64,000 bases of DNA from Flavimarina sp. Hel_I_48 (GTDB lineage: Bacteria; Bacteroidota; Bacteroidia; Flavobacteriales; Flavobacteriaceae). A model generated the notes under the pieces. That model saw only the letters and a program-made list of their open reading frames with translations, did not search any database and was not told the DNA's origin. This document shows positions 28,080 through 36,373 of this stretch, in pieces. How positions within the stretch are numbered: position 1 is the first letter of the stretch; each line of letters opens with the position of its first letter. The stretch lies in contig NZ_JPOL01000002.1 of NCBI RefSeq assembly GCF_000733945.1, positions 1,489,001-1,553,000 of the forward strand. Direction: 5' to 3'. Made by a program: the position numbers and the translations under genes.

Positions 28080-28182
28080 CCTGCAAGGTATGAGCGAGGA
28101 ACGAGTGATCCTTGTAGGTCTTACACAGAACAGCGATTAGACCTACAAGGAGGCCTTCGTTCCTCAGGCAACACCTTGCAGG
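28080..28182. repeat. nested palindromic element P1 (CCTGCAAGG family)
   Basis: A 103-base element bounded by CCTGCAAGG and CCTTGCAGG. Inside it are GAGGAACGA paired with TCGTTCCTC, and CCTTGTAGGTCT paired with AGACCTACAAGG around a loop of about 17 bases. The whole element would fold into one long hairpin. It has no ORF of its own. A relative, P2, lies at 33909-34035. Confidence 0.8.
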
Positions 28183-28226
28183 GCTGAAATTCTAAGTTGA
28201 TATTAACGTGAAGGTCTATAAATCAG

Positions 28227-29129
28227 CTAAACTTCAGTAAAATCCAACTGCACACTATTTTCTGATACATCAAGCGTTGCTTTTCTGCCCATGATCAGGG
28301 CACGGTTATCATCCAGGTGCCCGGCAGGGAAATCGAAACACACGGGATAAGCATATTCCGCTACTGCGTCCAGCACGATTTCCTTCGCATTTTTGCCAAA
28401 AGGAACACTATTATCATGCATTCGCGTCAACCCACCCACTACGAGTCCGCACAGGTTTTTCAGCAAACCGTTGCGTTTTAAATTTACCATCATGCGGTCC
28501 ACATGGTACAGATATTCATCCAGATCTTCAATAAACAGAATTTTCCCATCTGTGGCAATCGCAGAGGGACTTCCGCAGAGCGAATAGATAATGGAAATGT
28601 TCCCGCCCACGAGTTGGCCGCTGGAAGTACCCATGCGATTTAACGGGTGGGAATCTACCTGATACTTTATAGGCTTACCAAAAAGCGCATCGTGAAGGCT
28701 TTCTTTCGCCTGGGCAGAATTATCTTCTACCCCTTTCCCCATCACCGCATGAATCGTTTCAAAACCCATCCTGTTGAGGTGGCTGTGCAATACGGTAACA
28801 TCGCTGTAGCCTGCGATCCATTTGGGGTATTTGACGAATTTATAAAAGTCGAGACCGTCTATTATTCGTACGGTACCGTACCCGCCTTTAGCACACCAGA
28901 TTGTCTTTATGGAAGTATCGTTGAGCATGCGCTGCAAGTCGTCGCGGCGCAAGGTGTCGCTGCCGGCATATTGATCTTCGGTGGCGCCTATGGTTGCACC
29001 CAAAACGGGTACAAGCCCCCAGTTTTCAAGCAGTTCAATTGCATTTTTAAGATCTGGCAAATCCACTTTGCGCGCAGTGCTTATTAAGCCTACTTTATCA
29101 CCAGCTTTTAAATACGGGGGTGTGATCAT
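28227..29129 (-). CDS. LD-carboxypeptidase (peptidase family S66)
   Basis: This 300-residue protein has the S66 nucleophile in AGYSDVTVLHSHL (serine near residue 110). The glutamate is in LFIEDLDEYLYHVDRMM, and the histidine is in CFDFPAGHLDDNRALIMG near the C-terminus. The N-terminal segment KVGLISTARK is also typical. The family cleaves the L,D peptide bond of tetrapeptide stem peptides during cytosolic murein recycling. A related group acts on microcin C7, but that is less likely without immunity genes nearby. Confidence 0.92.
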   Translation of the reverse strand: MITPPYLKAGDKVGLISTARKVDLPDLKNAIELLENWGLVPVLGATIGATEDQYAGSDTLRRDDLQRMLNDTSIKTIWCAKGGYGTVRIIDGLDFYKFVKYPKWIAGYSDVTVLHSHLNRMGFETIHAVMGKGVEDNSAQAKESLHDALFGKPIKYQVDSHPLNRMGTSSGQLVGGNISIIYSLCGSPSAIATDGKILFIEDLDEYLYHVDRMMVNLKRNGLLKNLCGLVVGGLTRMHDNSVPFGKNAKEIVLDAVAEYAYPVCFDFPAGHLDDNRALIMGRKATLDVSENSVQLDFTEV

Positions 29130-29196
29130 GTTTTAGTCATTTTATAAAGGAAAATAGCCATTTTTAGGCAATTTTAGTCTTTCTACAGAATAAAAA

Positions 29197-29284
29197 GACT
29201 TAGGGCTCAAGACGGAATGACTTAGGATAACTGAGAAAAAGTCTTACGTCTTACGTCTAAACATGTTCAAACTTGCCCTAAGTC
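29197..29284. repeat. inverted repeat in the gap upstream of metG
   Basis: GACTTAGGGC at 29197-29206 is inverted as GCCCTAAGTC at 29275-29284. A tandem CTTACGT CTTACGT lies in the loop. The 293-base gap between the divergent LD-carboxypeptidase and metG genes otherwise holds only a candidate metG promoter box. Confidence 0.4.
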
Positions 29285-29391
29285 AAAGAAATTAAAACTT
29301 TAGAAAAGCTTGGGAAATTGAGTAAAATCCGTCTAAAATCCTACCTCAAAAAGTCCTGTCGTCATTAAAAAAGGAATCCCCCTATAAATAG

Positions 29392-29399
29392 TATCTTTG
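29392..29399 (+). promoter_or_regulatory. candidate -7 box (TATCTTTG) of metG
   Basis: TATCTTTG fits TAnnTTTG exactly and lies 24 bases before the metG ATG. A -33 TTG is not evident. Confidence 0.55.
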
Positions 29400-29422
29400 C
29401 CACCTAAATTTTCAATCAGCCC

Positions 29423-31567
29423 ATGACTCCGCAACGCTATACCCTTACCGCCGCATTACCGTACACTAACGGCCCCATTCACATAGGCCACCTTGCCGGG
29501 GTGTACGTGCCCGCAGATATTTACGCCCGCTATTTACGCCTTACGGGTCAAGATGTCGCTTTTATCTGCGGAAGCGATGAGCATGGTGTTGCCATTAGCA
29601 TAAAAGCAAAAAAAGAAGGGATTACCCCGCAGGAAGTAGTAGATAAATACCATAAAATGATCAAGGATTCCTTTGCGGAATTTGGGATCTCCTTTGACAA
29701 TTATTCGCGCACTTCGGCTAAAATTCACCACGATACCGCTTCTGAATTTTTTAAGAAATTATACGATAAAGGTGATTTTATCGAAGAAGTGACCGAGCAG
29801 CTTTACGATCCTGAGGCAGATCAATACCTTGCCGATCGTTTTGTGGTGGGCACCTGCCCTAAGTGTGGTCACGACGAAGCTTACGGCGACCAGTGTGAGA
29901 ACTGCGGTTCGTCACTCAATGCAACCGATCTAATTGACCCAAAATCTACCATTTCTGGTGCAAAACCGGTCTTAAAAGAGACAAAACACTGGTTTTTACC
30001 TTTAGATCGCTACGAAGATTTTCTACGGGACTGGATTTTAAAATCCCATAAAAAAGACTGGAAATCCAATGTGTACGGCCAGTGCAAATCCTGGATTGAT
30101 GAAGGCTTGCGCGCCCGTGCGGTGACCCGCGATCTGGATTGGGGAATCCCGGTTCCCGTTCCCGGCGGGGAAGGCAAAGTGCTTTATGTGTGGTTTGATG
30201 CGCCCATTGGTTATATTTCTTCAACCAAAGAATGGGCCGAGCGCGAGGGAAAAAATTGGGAAGATTACTGGAAAAAAGACGATACTAAACTGGTGCATTT
30301 CATCGGGAAGGACAATATTGTTTTTCACTGCATCATTTTCCCCAGTATGCTAAAAGCAGAAGGAAGCTATATCCTGCCCGAAAATGTACCGGCAAACGAA
30401 TTTCTTAACCTGGAAGGCCGCAAATTGTCCACCTCAAAAAACTGGGCGGTCTGGCTGCATGAATACCTGGAGGATTTTCCCGGCCAGCAGGATGTTTTGC
30501 GTTATGCACTTACTGCAAACGCCCCGGAAACCAAGGACAACGATTTCACCTGGAAGGATTTTCAGGCTCGTAATAACAATGAACTGGTGGCCATTTTTGG
30601 TAATTTTATCAACCGCGTGGTAGTGCTTACCGATAAATATTATAATGGTCTTGTACCAGAAGCGGGCGAACTCAATGAAGAGGATCAAAAAACCCTTGAC
30701 GAACTTCGCGCCTACCCCGCGGTAATCGCTAGCTCGCTGGAGCGTTACCGCTTCCGCGAAAGCCAGAACGAACTTATGAACGTCGCGCGTCTGGGCAATA
30801 AATATCTTGCCGATGCGGAGCCCTGGAAAACGGTAAAAACCGACGAAAATCGGACGAAAACGGTCATGAATCTGGCGTTACAAATCGCTGCTTCTTTGGC
30901 GGTGCTCAGCGAACCCTTTTTGCCTTTTACTTCAGCAAAGCTCAGGGAAATGCTGAATATTACTGCCGGCCCCAATGCGGAATCCACAGATACTGTTGCC
31001 CAACTGCAATGGGATGACCTGAGCGAACAAAAACCGTACGTAAAAGCAGGACATAAAATCGAAAAAGGCACCTTACTCTTCAGTAAAATAGAGGACGAGC
31101 AGATCGAAAAACAATTGGAAAAATTAGAAAAGACAAAAATGGAAAATAAAGAAATCCCCTCCCCCCAGCCCCCGAAGGGGGAGCAAAATAAGAGTGAGAA
31201 AACACCCCCTTCTGGGGGCGGGGGTACTCCTCAAAAGGAGATTATTCAATACGAAGATTTCACTAAACTGGATATGCGCGTGGGCACGATTCTGGAAGCA
31301 GAAAAAATGCCGAAAGCCGATAAACTTCTGGTTTTAAAAGTAGATACTGGTATTGATGTACGCACCATTGTTTCCGGTCTTGCCGAGCATTATGCACCTG
31401 AGGATATCGTGGGAAAAAAAGTAACTGTTTTAGTCAATCTCGCCCCGCGCAAACTGCGCGGCACCGAAAGCGAAGGCATGATCTTAATGGCTACAACCGC
31501 TGAAGGAAAAGTGATTTTCCTAAATCCAGATGTGGAGAATGTGGAGAATGGGGCCGGGATTAGTTGA
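29423..31567 (+). CDS. metG: methionine--tRNA ligase with C-terminal tRNA-binding domain
   Basis: This 714-residue class I synthetase has the HIGH motif PIHIGH (HIGH at 20-23). The zinc knuckle CPKCG...CENCG is near 150-162, and the KMSKS equivalent KLSTSKN is near 334. The anticodon-binding helices run to about residue 570. A C-terminal EMAP/tRNA-binding OB domain ([20 protein letters not shown]) starts near 609. Between the two lies a linker of about 29 codons (31154-31240) encoded by a C-rich palindromic repeat. Its residues [16 protein letters not shown] and TPPSGGGGT are low-complexity and unlike the surrounding protein. The insertion keeps the frame. Function should be intact, since the join is a flexible linker. 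Confidence 0.97.
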   Translation: MTPQRYTLTAALPYTNGPIHIGHLAGVYVPADIYARYLRLTGQDVAFICGSDEHGVAISIKAKKEGITPQEVVDKYHKMIKDSFAEFGISFDNYSRTSAKIHHDTASEFFKKLYDKGDFIEEVTEQLYDPEADQYLADRFVVGTCPKCGHDEAYGDQCENCGSSLNATDLIDPKSTISGAKPVLKETKHWFLPLDRYEDFLRDWILKSHKKDWKSNVYGQCKSWIDEGLRARAVTRDLDWGIPVPVPGGEGKVLYVWFDAPIGYISSTKEWAEREGKNWEDYWKKDDTKLVHFIGKDNIVFHCIIFPSMLKAEGSYILPENVPANEFLNLEGRKLSTSKNWAVWLHEYLEDFPGQQDVLRYALTANAPETKDNDFTWKDFQARNNNELVAIFGNFINRVVVLTDKYYNGLVPEAGELNEEDQKTLDELRAYPAVIASSLERYRFRESQNELMNVARLGNKYLADAEPWKTVKTDENRTKTVMNLALQIAASLAVLSEPFLPFTSAKLREMLNITAGPNAESTDTVAQLQWDDLSEQKPYVKAGHKIEKGTLLFSKIEDEQIEKQLEKLEKTKMENKEIPSPQPPKGEQNKSEKTPPSGGGGTPQKEIIQYEDFTKLDMRVGTILEAEKMPKADKLLVLKVDTGIDVRTIVSGLAEHYAPEDIVGKKVTVLVNLAPRKLRGTESEGMILMATTAEGKVIFLNPDVENVENGAGIS
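31154..31240. repeat. C-rich palindromic doublet inside metG (copy R5)
   Basis: An inverted arm (CCCCTCCCCCCAGCCCCCGA to GGGGGAGC), an A-rich spacer and a second arm (CACCCCCTTC to GCGGGGGT, then CTCC/GGAG) repeat the layout of the intergenic doublets. It starts on a codon boundary (codon 578). Its length of about 87 bases is a multiple of three, and it has no stop in the reading frame used. Confidence 0.75.
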
Positions 31568-31637
31568 TATTATTTTATATTCCAAAAGTTATATAAGATA
31601 AACGTAGTTCGTTTTTCTACTTTCCTGAGGCAATTTC

Positions 31638-31658
31638 ACCCTGAACTTGTTTCAGGGT
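31638..31658. repeat. CTGAA-palindrome repeat, copy 2
   Basis: ACCCTGAACTTGTTTCAGGG(T) is a 21-base palindrome in the metG-tex gap. It is the reverse-complement type of the copy at 27648-27668. Confidence 0.65.
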
Positions 31659-31698
31659 CTTATCAGGTAGTTCATTTTTTGTCAAGACTAAAAATGCG

Positions 31699-31719
31699 AT
31701 GCTGAACTAAATTCAGCAT
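31699..31719. repeat. CTGAA-palindrome repeat, copy 3
   Basis: ATGCTGAACTAAATTCAGCA(T) is a 21-base palindrome just before tex, with the same ATGCG lead-in as copy 1. It overlaps the region where the tex ribosome-binding site would lie, so it could affect tex expression (inference). Confidence 0.65.
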
Positions 31720-31734
31720 TACTAAAAAACATTT

Positions 31735-33900
31735 ATGCCCAGCATTCAAGATTTCATAATCCAACAAACCTCAATCTCACATGCTGGAGTAAAAAACACC
31801 CTCCAGCTTCTGGCAGAAGACTGTACCATTCCCTTTATTTCCCGCTATCGGAAAGAGCGTACCGGGAATCTGGACGAAGTGCAGATTGGTGAAATTGTAA
31901 AGCTCAAAGAGCAGTTTGAAACGCTGGAAAAGAGGAAAGGCACTATTCTAAAAGCGCTGGAAGATCAGAACGCGCTCACTCCAGATTTACAAAAGCAGAT
32001 TGAAAATACGCAGGACGCAACCACCCTTGAAGATCTTTACCTGCCTTTCAAAAAGAAGCGGAAAACCAAAGCTGATACTGCCCGAAATAACGGACTCGAA
32101 CCACTCGCTAAAATCATCATGTCGCAACCCAGCGGCATGAACGCACAAAAATTGACCGAAACCGCTTCAAAATATGCCAAAAAAGAGGTGAAATCCAGCG
32201 AGGAGGCACTGGAAGGTGCGCGCTATATTATTGCAGAATGGGTAAATGAACGCACTGATGTTCGCAATGCACTGCGCCGGGAACTGGAGCGTAATGCCGT
32301 GCTCACGACCAAGGTTATAAAAGCCCAGAAAGAAGAGGAAAAAGCGCAAAAATACCGCGATTATTTCAAGTGGGAAGAGGCCTTAAGAAATTGTCCATCG
32401 CACCGGTTTTTAGCTATTTTGAGGGCAGAAAAAGAAGGTTTTATACGGGTAAAAATAACTATTGATGAGGAACGCGCATTAGAACACATCAACAGAAAAG
32501 TAATAAAATCCCCTTCCGCGTGCGCGGAACAGATCAGCATGGCGGTTGAGGATGGTTACAAACGTTTGCTTTTCCCCGCACTTTCCAATGAGGTTTTAAA
32601 TTCGGCAAAGGAAAAAGCGGATAACGAAGCGATTTTGGTGTTTGCCAAAAATCTAAAACAGCTGCTACTGGGTGCTCCACTGGGTCAAAAGCGCATTCTT
32701 GCCATTGATCCCGGGTTTAGGACGGGCTGCAAAGTGGTTTGCCTGGATGCGCAGGGCGGCCTGCAGCATAACGAAACCATTTATCCCCACCCGCCTAAAA
32801 AAGACATCAAAGGCGCCAGCAAAAAAATCAGTTTTCTGGTTGAGGCGTATAAGATTGACGCGATTGCCATAGGCAACGGTACCGCCTCGCGCGAGACCGA
32901 ACATTTTATACGTAAAATCCCTTTCAAGACCGATCTGCAAGTGTTTGTGGTAAGCGAGGCCGGGGCAAGTATTTATTCGGCATCGCCCATTGCGCGGGCA
33001 GAATTTCCCAATTATGATGTAACCGTGCGCGGCGCGGTTTCCATAGGTCGCAGACTTGCAGATCCACTGGCTGAACTGGTGAAAATTGATGCAAAATCAA
33101 TTGGTGTGGGGCAATATCAGCATGATGTAGATCAGGTCAAATTGCAAAGCGAACTGGACCGCGTGGTTGAAACCTGCGTGAACGCGGTGGGCGTAAATAT
33201 CAATACCGCCAGTGCCCCGCTGCTGAGCTACGTTTCGGGAATAGGTGATAAACTGGCCGAAAATATTGTTGCCCACCGGGAGGAAAACGGTGCGTTTGCT
33301 TCGCGAAAAGAGATACTAAACGTCGCCCGACTTGGTGCTAAAGCCTTTGAACAATCGGCTGGATTTCTTCGTATACGCGATGGTAAAAATCCACTGGATA
33401 ATTCTGCCGTGCATCCGGAAAGTTACCCAATTGTTGAAAAAATGGCTAAAAATGCCCATAAATCGGTTGCCGAATTGATTGGAAACACGTCTGAACTTAG
33501 CGATATAAATCTTGAAAAATACGAGACCGAAAGTGTGGGATTGCTTACACTAAAGGATATTATTAACGAACTTGAAAAACCCGGACTGGATATTCGCGCG
33601 GAAGCAAAAGTGTTTACTTTCAATCAAAACATCAAGACTATCGAAGATCTGGAAAAGGGCCAATTATTGCCCGGAATTGTCAATAATGTGACCAATTTTG
33701 GTGCTTTTGTGGATATTGGGATCAAAGAAAGTGGTCTTATCCATATCTCCAATCTCGCCGAAGGTTTTGTGAGCGATGTAAGTGCGCATGTCGCTCTTCA
33801 TGAACAAGTAGTGGTTGAAGTGCTTGATGTTGATATTCCGCGGAAGCGCATTCAGTTGAAGAAAAGTAAAATCCCCCTAACCCCCAAAGGGGGGAAGTGA
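31735..33900 (+). CDS. tex: Tex-like S1 RNA-binding transcription accessory protein
   Basis: This 721-residue protein has the full family layout. The N-terminal Tex domain contains FISRYRKERTGNLDEVQIGE. A YqgF-like RNase H fold (RILAIDPGFRTGCKVVCLDA) is followed by helix-hairpin-helix motifs (LLSYVSGIGDKLAENIVAHR) and a C-terminal S1 domain (GIVNNVTNFGAFVDIGIKES, about 642-715). Tex proteins bind nucleic acid and affect transcription and stress tolerance. The native protein seems to end near QLKKSK. The final IPLTPKGGK is encoded by a C-rich repeat arm whose next bases supply the TGA stop. Confidence 0.95.
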   Translation: MPSIQDFIIQQTSISHAGVKNTLQLLAEDCTIPFISRYRKERTGNLDEVQIGEIVKLKEQFETLEKRKGTILKALEDQNALTPDLQKQIENTQDATTLEDLYLPFKKKRKTKADTARNNGLEPLAKIIMSQPSGMNAQKLTETASKYAKKEVKSSEEALEGARYIIAEWVNERTDVRNALRRELERNAVLTTKVIKAQKEEEKAQKYRDYFKWEEALRNCPSHRFLAILRAEKEGFIRVKITIDEERALEHINRKVIKSPSACAEQISMAVEDGYKRLLFPALSNEVLNSAKEKADNEAILVFAKNLKQLLLGAPLGQKRILAIDPGFRTGCKVVCLDAQGGLQHNETIYPHPPKKDIKGASKKISFLVEAYKIDAIAIGNGTASRETEHFIRKIPFKTDLQVFVVSEAGASIYSASPIARAEFPNYDVTVRGAVSIGRRLADPLAELVKIDAKSIGVGQYQHDVDQVKLQSELDRVVETCVNAVGVNINTASAPLLSYVSGIGDKLAENIVAHREENGAFASRKEILNVARLGAKAFEQSAGFLRIRDGKNPLDNSAVHPESYPIVEKMAKNAHKSVAELIGNTSELSDINLEKYETESVGLLTLKDIINELEKPGLDIRAEAKVFTFNQNIKTIEDLEKGQLLPGIVNNVTNFGAFVDIGIKESGLIHISNLAEGFVSDVSAHVALHEQVVVEVLDVDIPRKRIQLKKSKIPLTPKGGK
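33871..33897. repeat. C-rich repeat arm forming the tex C-terminal tail (R6)
   Basis: ATCCCCCTAACCCCCAAAGG plus GGGGAAG is close to the left arm of R1 (1975 onward). It lies inside the tex reading frame immediately before the stop codon. Confidence 0.7.
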
Positions 33901-33908
33901 CGCGCTGA

Positions 33909-34035
33909 CCTGCAAGGCGATGTGCTGAGTTTATCGAAGTATATGAGAGAGGCACGAGCGGTTCCTTGTAGGTCTAATTGGATTCCACGTTAGACCTACA
34001 AGGAGGTCTTCGTTCCTCAGACAACACCTTGCAGG
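33909..34035. repeat. nested palindromic element P2 (CCTGCAAGG family)
   Basis: A 127-base relative of P1 (28080-28182) bounded by CCTGCAAGG and CCTTGCAGG. It carries the internal pair CCTTGTAGGTCTAA/TTAGACCTACAAGG and the arm TTCGTTCCTCAGACAACACC, nearly identical to P1. The left arm has extra sequence compared with P1. It sits between two C-rich repeat fragments, which suggests insertion into a repeat cluster. Confidence 0.8.
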
Positions 34036-34037
34036 TT

Positions 34038-34144
34038 AAAAAAAGGAGGGGAGCTTTAACCTTAGTTTCAATTTTAAAATCGCAATTTAAGGCTCCTTCC
34101 CTTTCCAAGGGAAGGTGGCAGTGCGCAGCACTGACGGAAGGGTT
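34038..34144. repeat. C-rich palindromic doublet upstream of the deacetylase gene (R7)
   Basis: A short left arm (AAGGAGGGGAGC) is followed by an AT-rich spacer and a full right unit from GGCTCCTTCCC to CTGACGGAAGGG. The right unit is nearly the reverse complement of the left unit of R2 at 3763-3815. The 298-base gap between tex and the deacetylase gene is made almost wholly of repeats. Confidence 0.8.
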
Positions 34145-34198
34145 TGCGCCCTAAACTTAAATAACCCGTTAGCGTGTAAACATCCTATTAATAAATCA

Positions 34199-35101
34199 AT
34201 GCTAAAAATCGCTTACCATCCCATTTACAAACACCCCTTGCCGAAAGGGCACCGTTTCCCTATGGAAAAATATGAACTGCTGCCCCAGCAATTATTGCTG
34301 GAGGGAACGGTAACCCAGGCTGATTTTTACGAACCGGGAATGCCCGATGAAAACTATATACTTGCGGTACATACTCAGGAATATTTTCAGAATTTAAAAG
34401 CACTGGACCTGGAGCGCAGGGCGGCAAGAAAAGTGGGGTTTCCACTTTCTGCGGAACTTGTGCAACGCGAGCAGATCATCGCACAGGGCACAATTATGGG
34501 ATGTGATTTTGCTTTAGAACATGGTATCGCTTTTAATATCGCCGGCGGTACGCACCATGCCTATAGCGATCATGGGGAAGCTTTTTGCCTGTTGCATGAT
34601 CAGGCGATTGGCGCGCGCTATTTACAGGCTAACAGACTCGCGAAAAAAATACTGATCGTTGACCTGGATGTGCATCAGGGCAATGGGACGGCAGAGATCT
34701 TTCAGAAAGATGATTCCGTATTTACTTTTTCCATGCATGGCGCGGGCAATTATCCATTTAAAAAGGAGGTTTCTGATCTTGATATCGCCCTTCCCGATAA
34801 AACCGGCGATGAAATTTATCTGGCGAAATTAAAAGAAACCTTGCCCCGGTTGATCGATGAAGTAAAACCTGATTTTATCTTTTACCTCAGCGGTGTTGAC
34901 ATTCTGGAAACGGACAAGTTGGGCCGATTAAGCTGTACAGTTGATGGTTGTAAAAAGCGCGATGAATTTGCCCTAAGCTGCTTCCGCGAAAGCGAAATCC
35001 CGGTTCAGGTAAGTATGGGCGGCGGTTATTCCCCAGATATTAAAATTATCATTGAAGCGCATGCGAATACCTACCGGGTGGCGCGAAAAATCTTCGTCTA
35101 A
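34199..35101 (+). CDS. histone deacetylase-family (arginase/deacetylase fold) hydrolase
   Basis: This is a 300-residue protein from the ATG at 34199 (MLKIAYHPIYKHPLPKGHRF). The ORF extends 28 codons upstream, but that part is encoded by repeat R7. Motifs are GGTHHAYSDHGEAFCLLHDQ (active-site histidine pair), the zinc ligands in LIVDLDVHQGNGT near 154-166, FSMHGAGNYP, and YLSGVDILETDKLG with the third zinc aspartate. Bacterial members deacetylate small amides, polyamines or proteins, and the substrate here is unknown. It appears monocistronic. Confidence 0.92.
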   Translation: MLKIAYHPIYKHPLPKGHRFPMEKYELLPQQLLLEGTVTQADFYEPGMPDENYILAVHTQEYFQNLKALDLERRAARKVGFPLSAELVQREQIIAQGTIMGCDFALEHGIAFNIAGGTHHAYSDHGEAFCLLHDQAIGARYLQANRLAKKILIVDLDVHQGNGTAEIFQKDDSVFTFSMHGAGNYPFKKEVSDLDIALPDKTGDEIYLAKLKETLPRLIDEVKPDFIFYLSGVDILETDKLGRLSCTVDGCKKRDEFALSCFRESEIPVQVSMGGGYSPDIKIIIEAHANTYRVARKIFV

Positions 35102-35202
35102 AATCCCATTTTTAGCATTACAATAACATTTTTTAGCATAATTGAAACGGTTCTGCCTCCTTTTAATAAGTATATTATAAACACTTAAAAATAAAATATA
35201 CT

Positions 35203-35805
35203 ATGGGAATTAAAGTAGCAGTAATCTATTATAGCGCAACAGGGACAAATTATGAAATGGCAAAGCAAGCTCGCGATGCCGTAAAATCTGAAAACGTGGA
35301 CGAGGTTAAGCTTTTAAAGTTTAAAGAAACCGCACCACAGGAAGCTATCAATAGTAAGGAAGACTGGAAAAAGCATGTGGAAAACACTAAAGATATCCCA
35401 GAAGTAACCCTTGATGACCTGGAAGCAGCAGATGCGATCATCTTCAGTATTCCTACACGCTACGGTAACATGCCGTCTCAAGTGCAAAGCTTTTTTGACA
35501 CTACCGGCGGGCTGTGGTCTGATGGTAAACTGGTAAACAAAGTGGTTAGCGGTATGACCAGCGCCCAGAACCCACATGGCGGTCAGGAAACCACATTAAT
35601 GTCTTTGTATAAAACCATGATTCACTGGGGAGCAATTATCGCCCCACCAAGTTATACAGATCCCGTAATCTTTAAATCTGGCGGAAATCCATACGGTACA
35701 AGTACCGAAGGCGGCGATGTTTCTGATGCGGTAAAAGCATCGATCAAACACCAGGCACAACGAACCGTGCAAATAGGTCGCTGGATAAAAGCAGGAATGA
35801 ACTAA
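35203..35805 (+). CDS. wrbA: NAD(P)H:quinone oxidoreductase, WrbA-like flavodoxin-fold protein
   Basis: This 200-residue protein has the flavodoxin fold. The FMN phosphate loop is YYSATGTNYEMA (9-20), and the WrbA hallmarks are PTRYGNMPSQVQSFFDTTGG and SAQNPHGGQETTLMSLYKTM. The C-terminal PYGTSTEGGDVSDAVKASIK also fits. WrbA proteins reduce quinones by two electrons and protect against oxidative stress. The gene stands alone and ends in a clear terminator. Confidence 0.93.
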   Translation: MGIKVAVIYYSATGTNYEMAKQARDAVKSENVDEVKLLKFKETAPQEAINSKEDWKKHVENTKDIPEVTLDDLEAADAIIFSIPTRYGNMPSQVQSFFDTTGGLWSDGKLVNKVVSGMTSAQNPHGGQETTLMSLYKTMIHWGAIIAPPSYTDPVIFKSGGNPYGTSTEGGDVSDAVKASIKHQAQRTVQIGRWIKAGMN

Positions 35806-35828
35806 ATCATATCCTTAAAAAGAAAATT

Positions 35829-35864
35829 AAACCTTGTAGAAATAATTTCTGCAAGGTTTTTTTT
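35829..35864 (+). terminator. terminator after wrbA
   Basis: The stem AACCTTG(T)AGAAA/TTTCTGCAAGGTT is followed by T8, about 24 bases beyond the stop. Confidence 0.85.
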
Positions 35865-36036
35865 GAGTAACAGGCATTCTTAAATGCTATATAAAATTCA
35901 CATATATAAGTCAGATTTGAATACTTCTACAAAAACAGAAAAAGTACCCTCATTGTTAAATAGCACTATTTATACTTCTAATTTGCCCTTTTCTTCGCAA
36001 ACGTTTTAGTTTTTTAACTATATTCGGAACTTCTTT

Positions 36037-36066
36037 ATAAAAACGGCTTATTTTCGATTAAAATTG
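36037..36066 (+). promoter_or_regulatory. possible shared upstream element of symporter and acs genes
   Basis: TAAAAACGGCTTATTTTCGA followed by TTAAAATTGG resembles TAAAAAACGGACTTTTTCGC followed by CTAAAACCAA at 38301-38330. Both lie within about 60 bases upstream of acetate-uptake genes (DUF4212/symporter and acs). The match is by eye and could be chance. If real, it may be a common promoter or regulator site. Confidence 0.3.
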
Positions 36067-36094
36067 GGCGTTTTTTCAACAAAATTGAACGTTT

Positions 36095-36373
36095 ATGACC
36101 GAAAAACAGAAAGCTTCCGCATACTGGAAGGAGAATATAAAATACCTTGTGATCCTATTAACTATCTGGTTTGTCGTATCCTTTGGGTGCGGCATTTTAT
36201 TTAAGGATGAACTCGATGCATTCCGGTTGGGTGGTTTCAAACTCGGTTTTTGGTTTGCCCAGCAAGGTTCGATTTATGTTTTTGTCGTCCTCATTTTTGT
36301 TTACGTCTATTTAATGAATAAGCTGGATAAAAAGTATGGCTATGACGAACCTTCAAATGCTAAGAAGTCATGA
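36095..36373 (+). CDS. DUF4212 small subunit of sodium/monocarboxylate symporter
   Basis: This 92-residue protein has two transmembrane helices (YLVILLTIWFVVSFGCGILF and IYVFVVLIFVYVYLMNKLDK). The family motif AYWKENIKYL precedes the first helix. DUF4212 proteins are the partner of VC_2705-type Na+:solute symporters. The stop codon overlaps the next start codon (ATGA), so the two are translationally coupled. Confidence 0.92.
   Translation: MTEKQKASAYWKENIKYLVILLTIWFVVSFGCGILFKDELDAFRLGGFKLGFWFAQQGSIYVFVVLIFVYVYLMNKLDKKYGYDEPSNAKKS

Noticed and set aside
28051..28086. 12-codon N-terminal extension of YraN
   Set aside because: Its first codons lie in palindromic element P1, and the family start motif begins at the ATG at 28050.
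34115..34198. 28-codon N-terminal extension of the deacetylase ORF
   Set aside because: The extension is encoded by the C-rich repeat R7, and the family N-terminus begins at the internal ATG at 34199.
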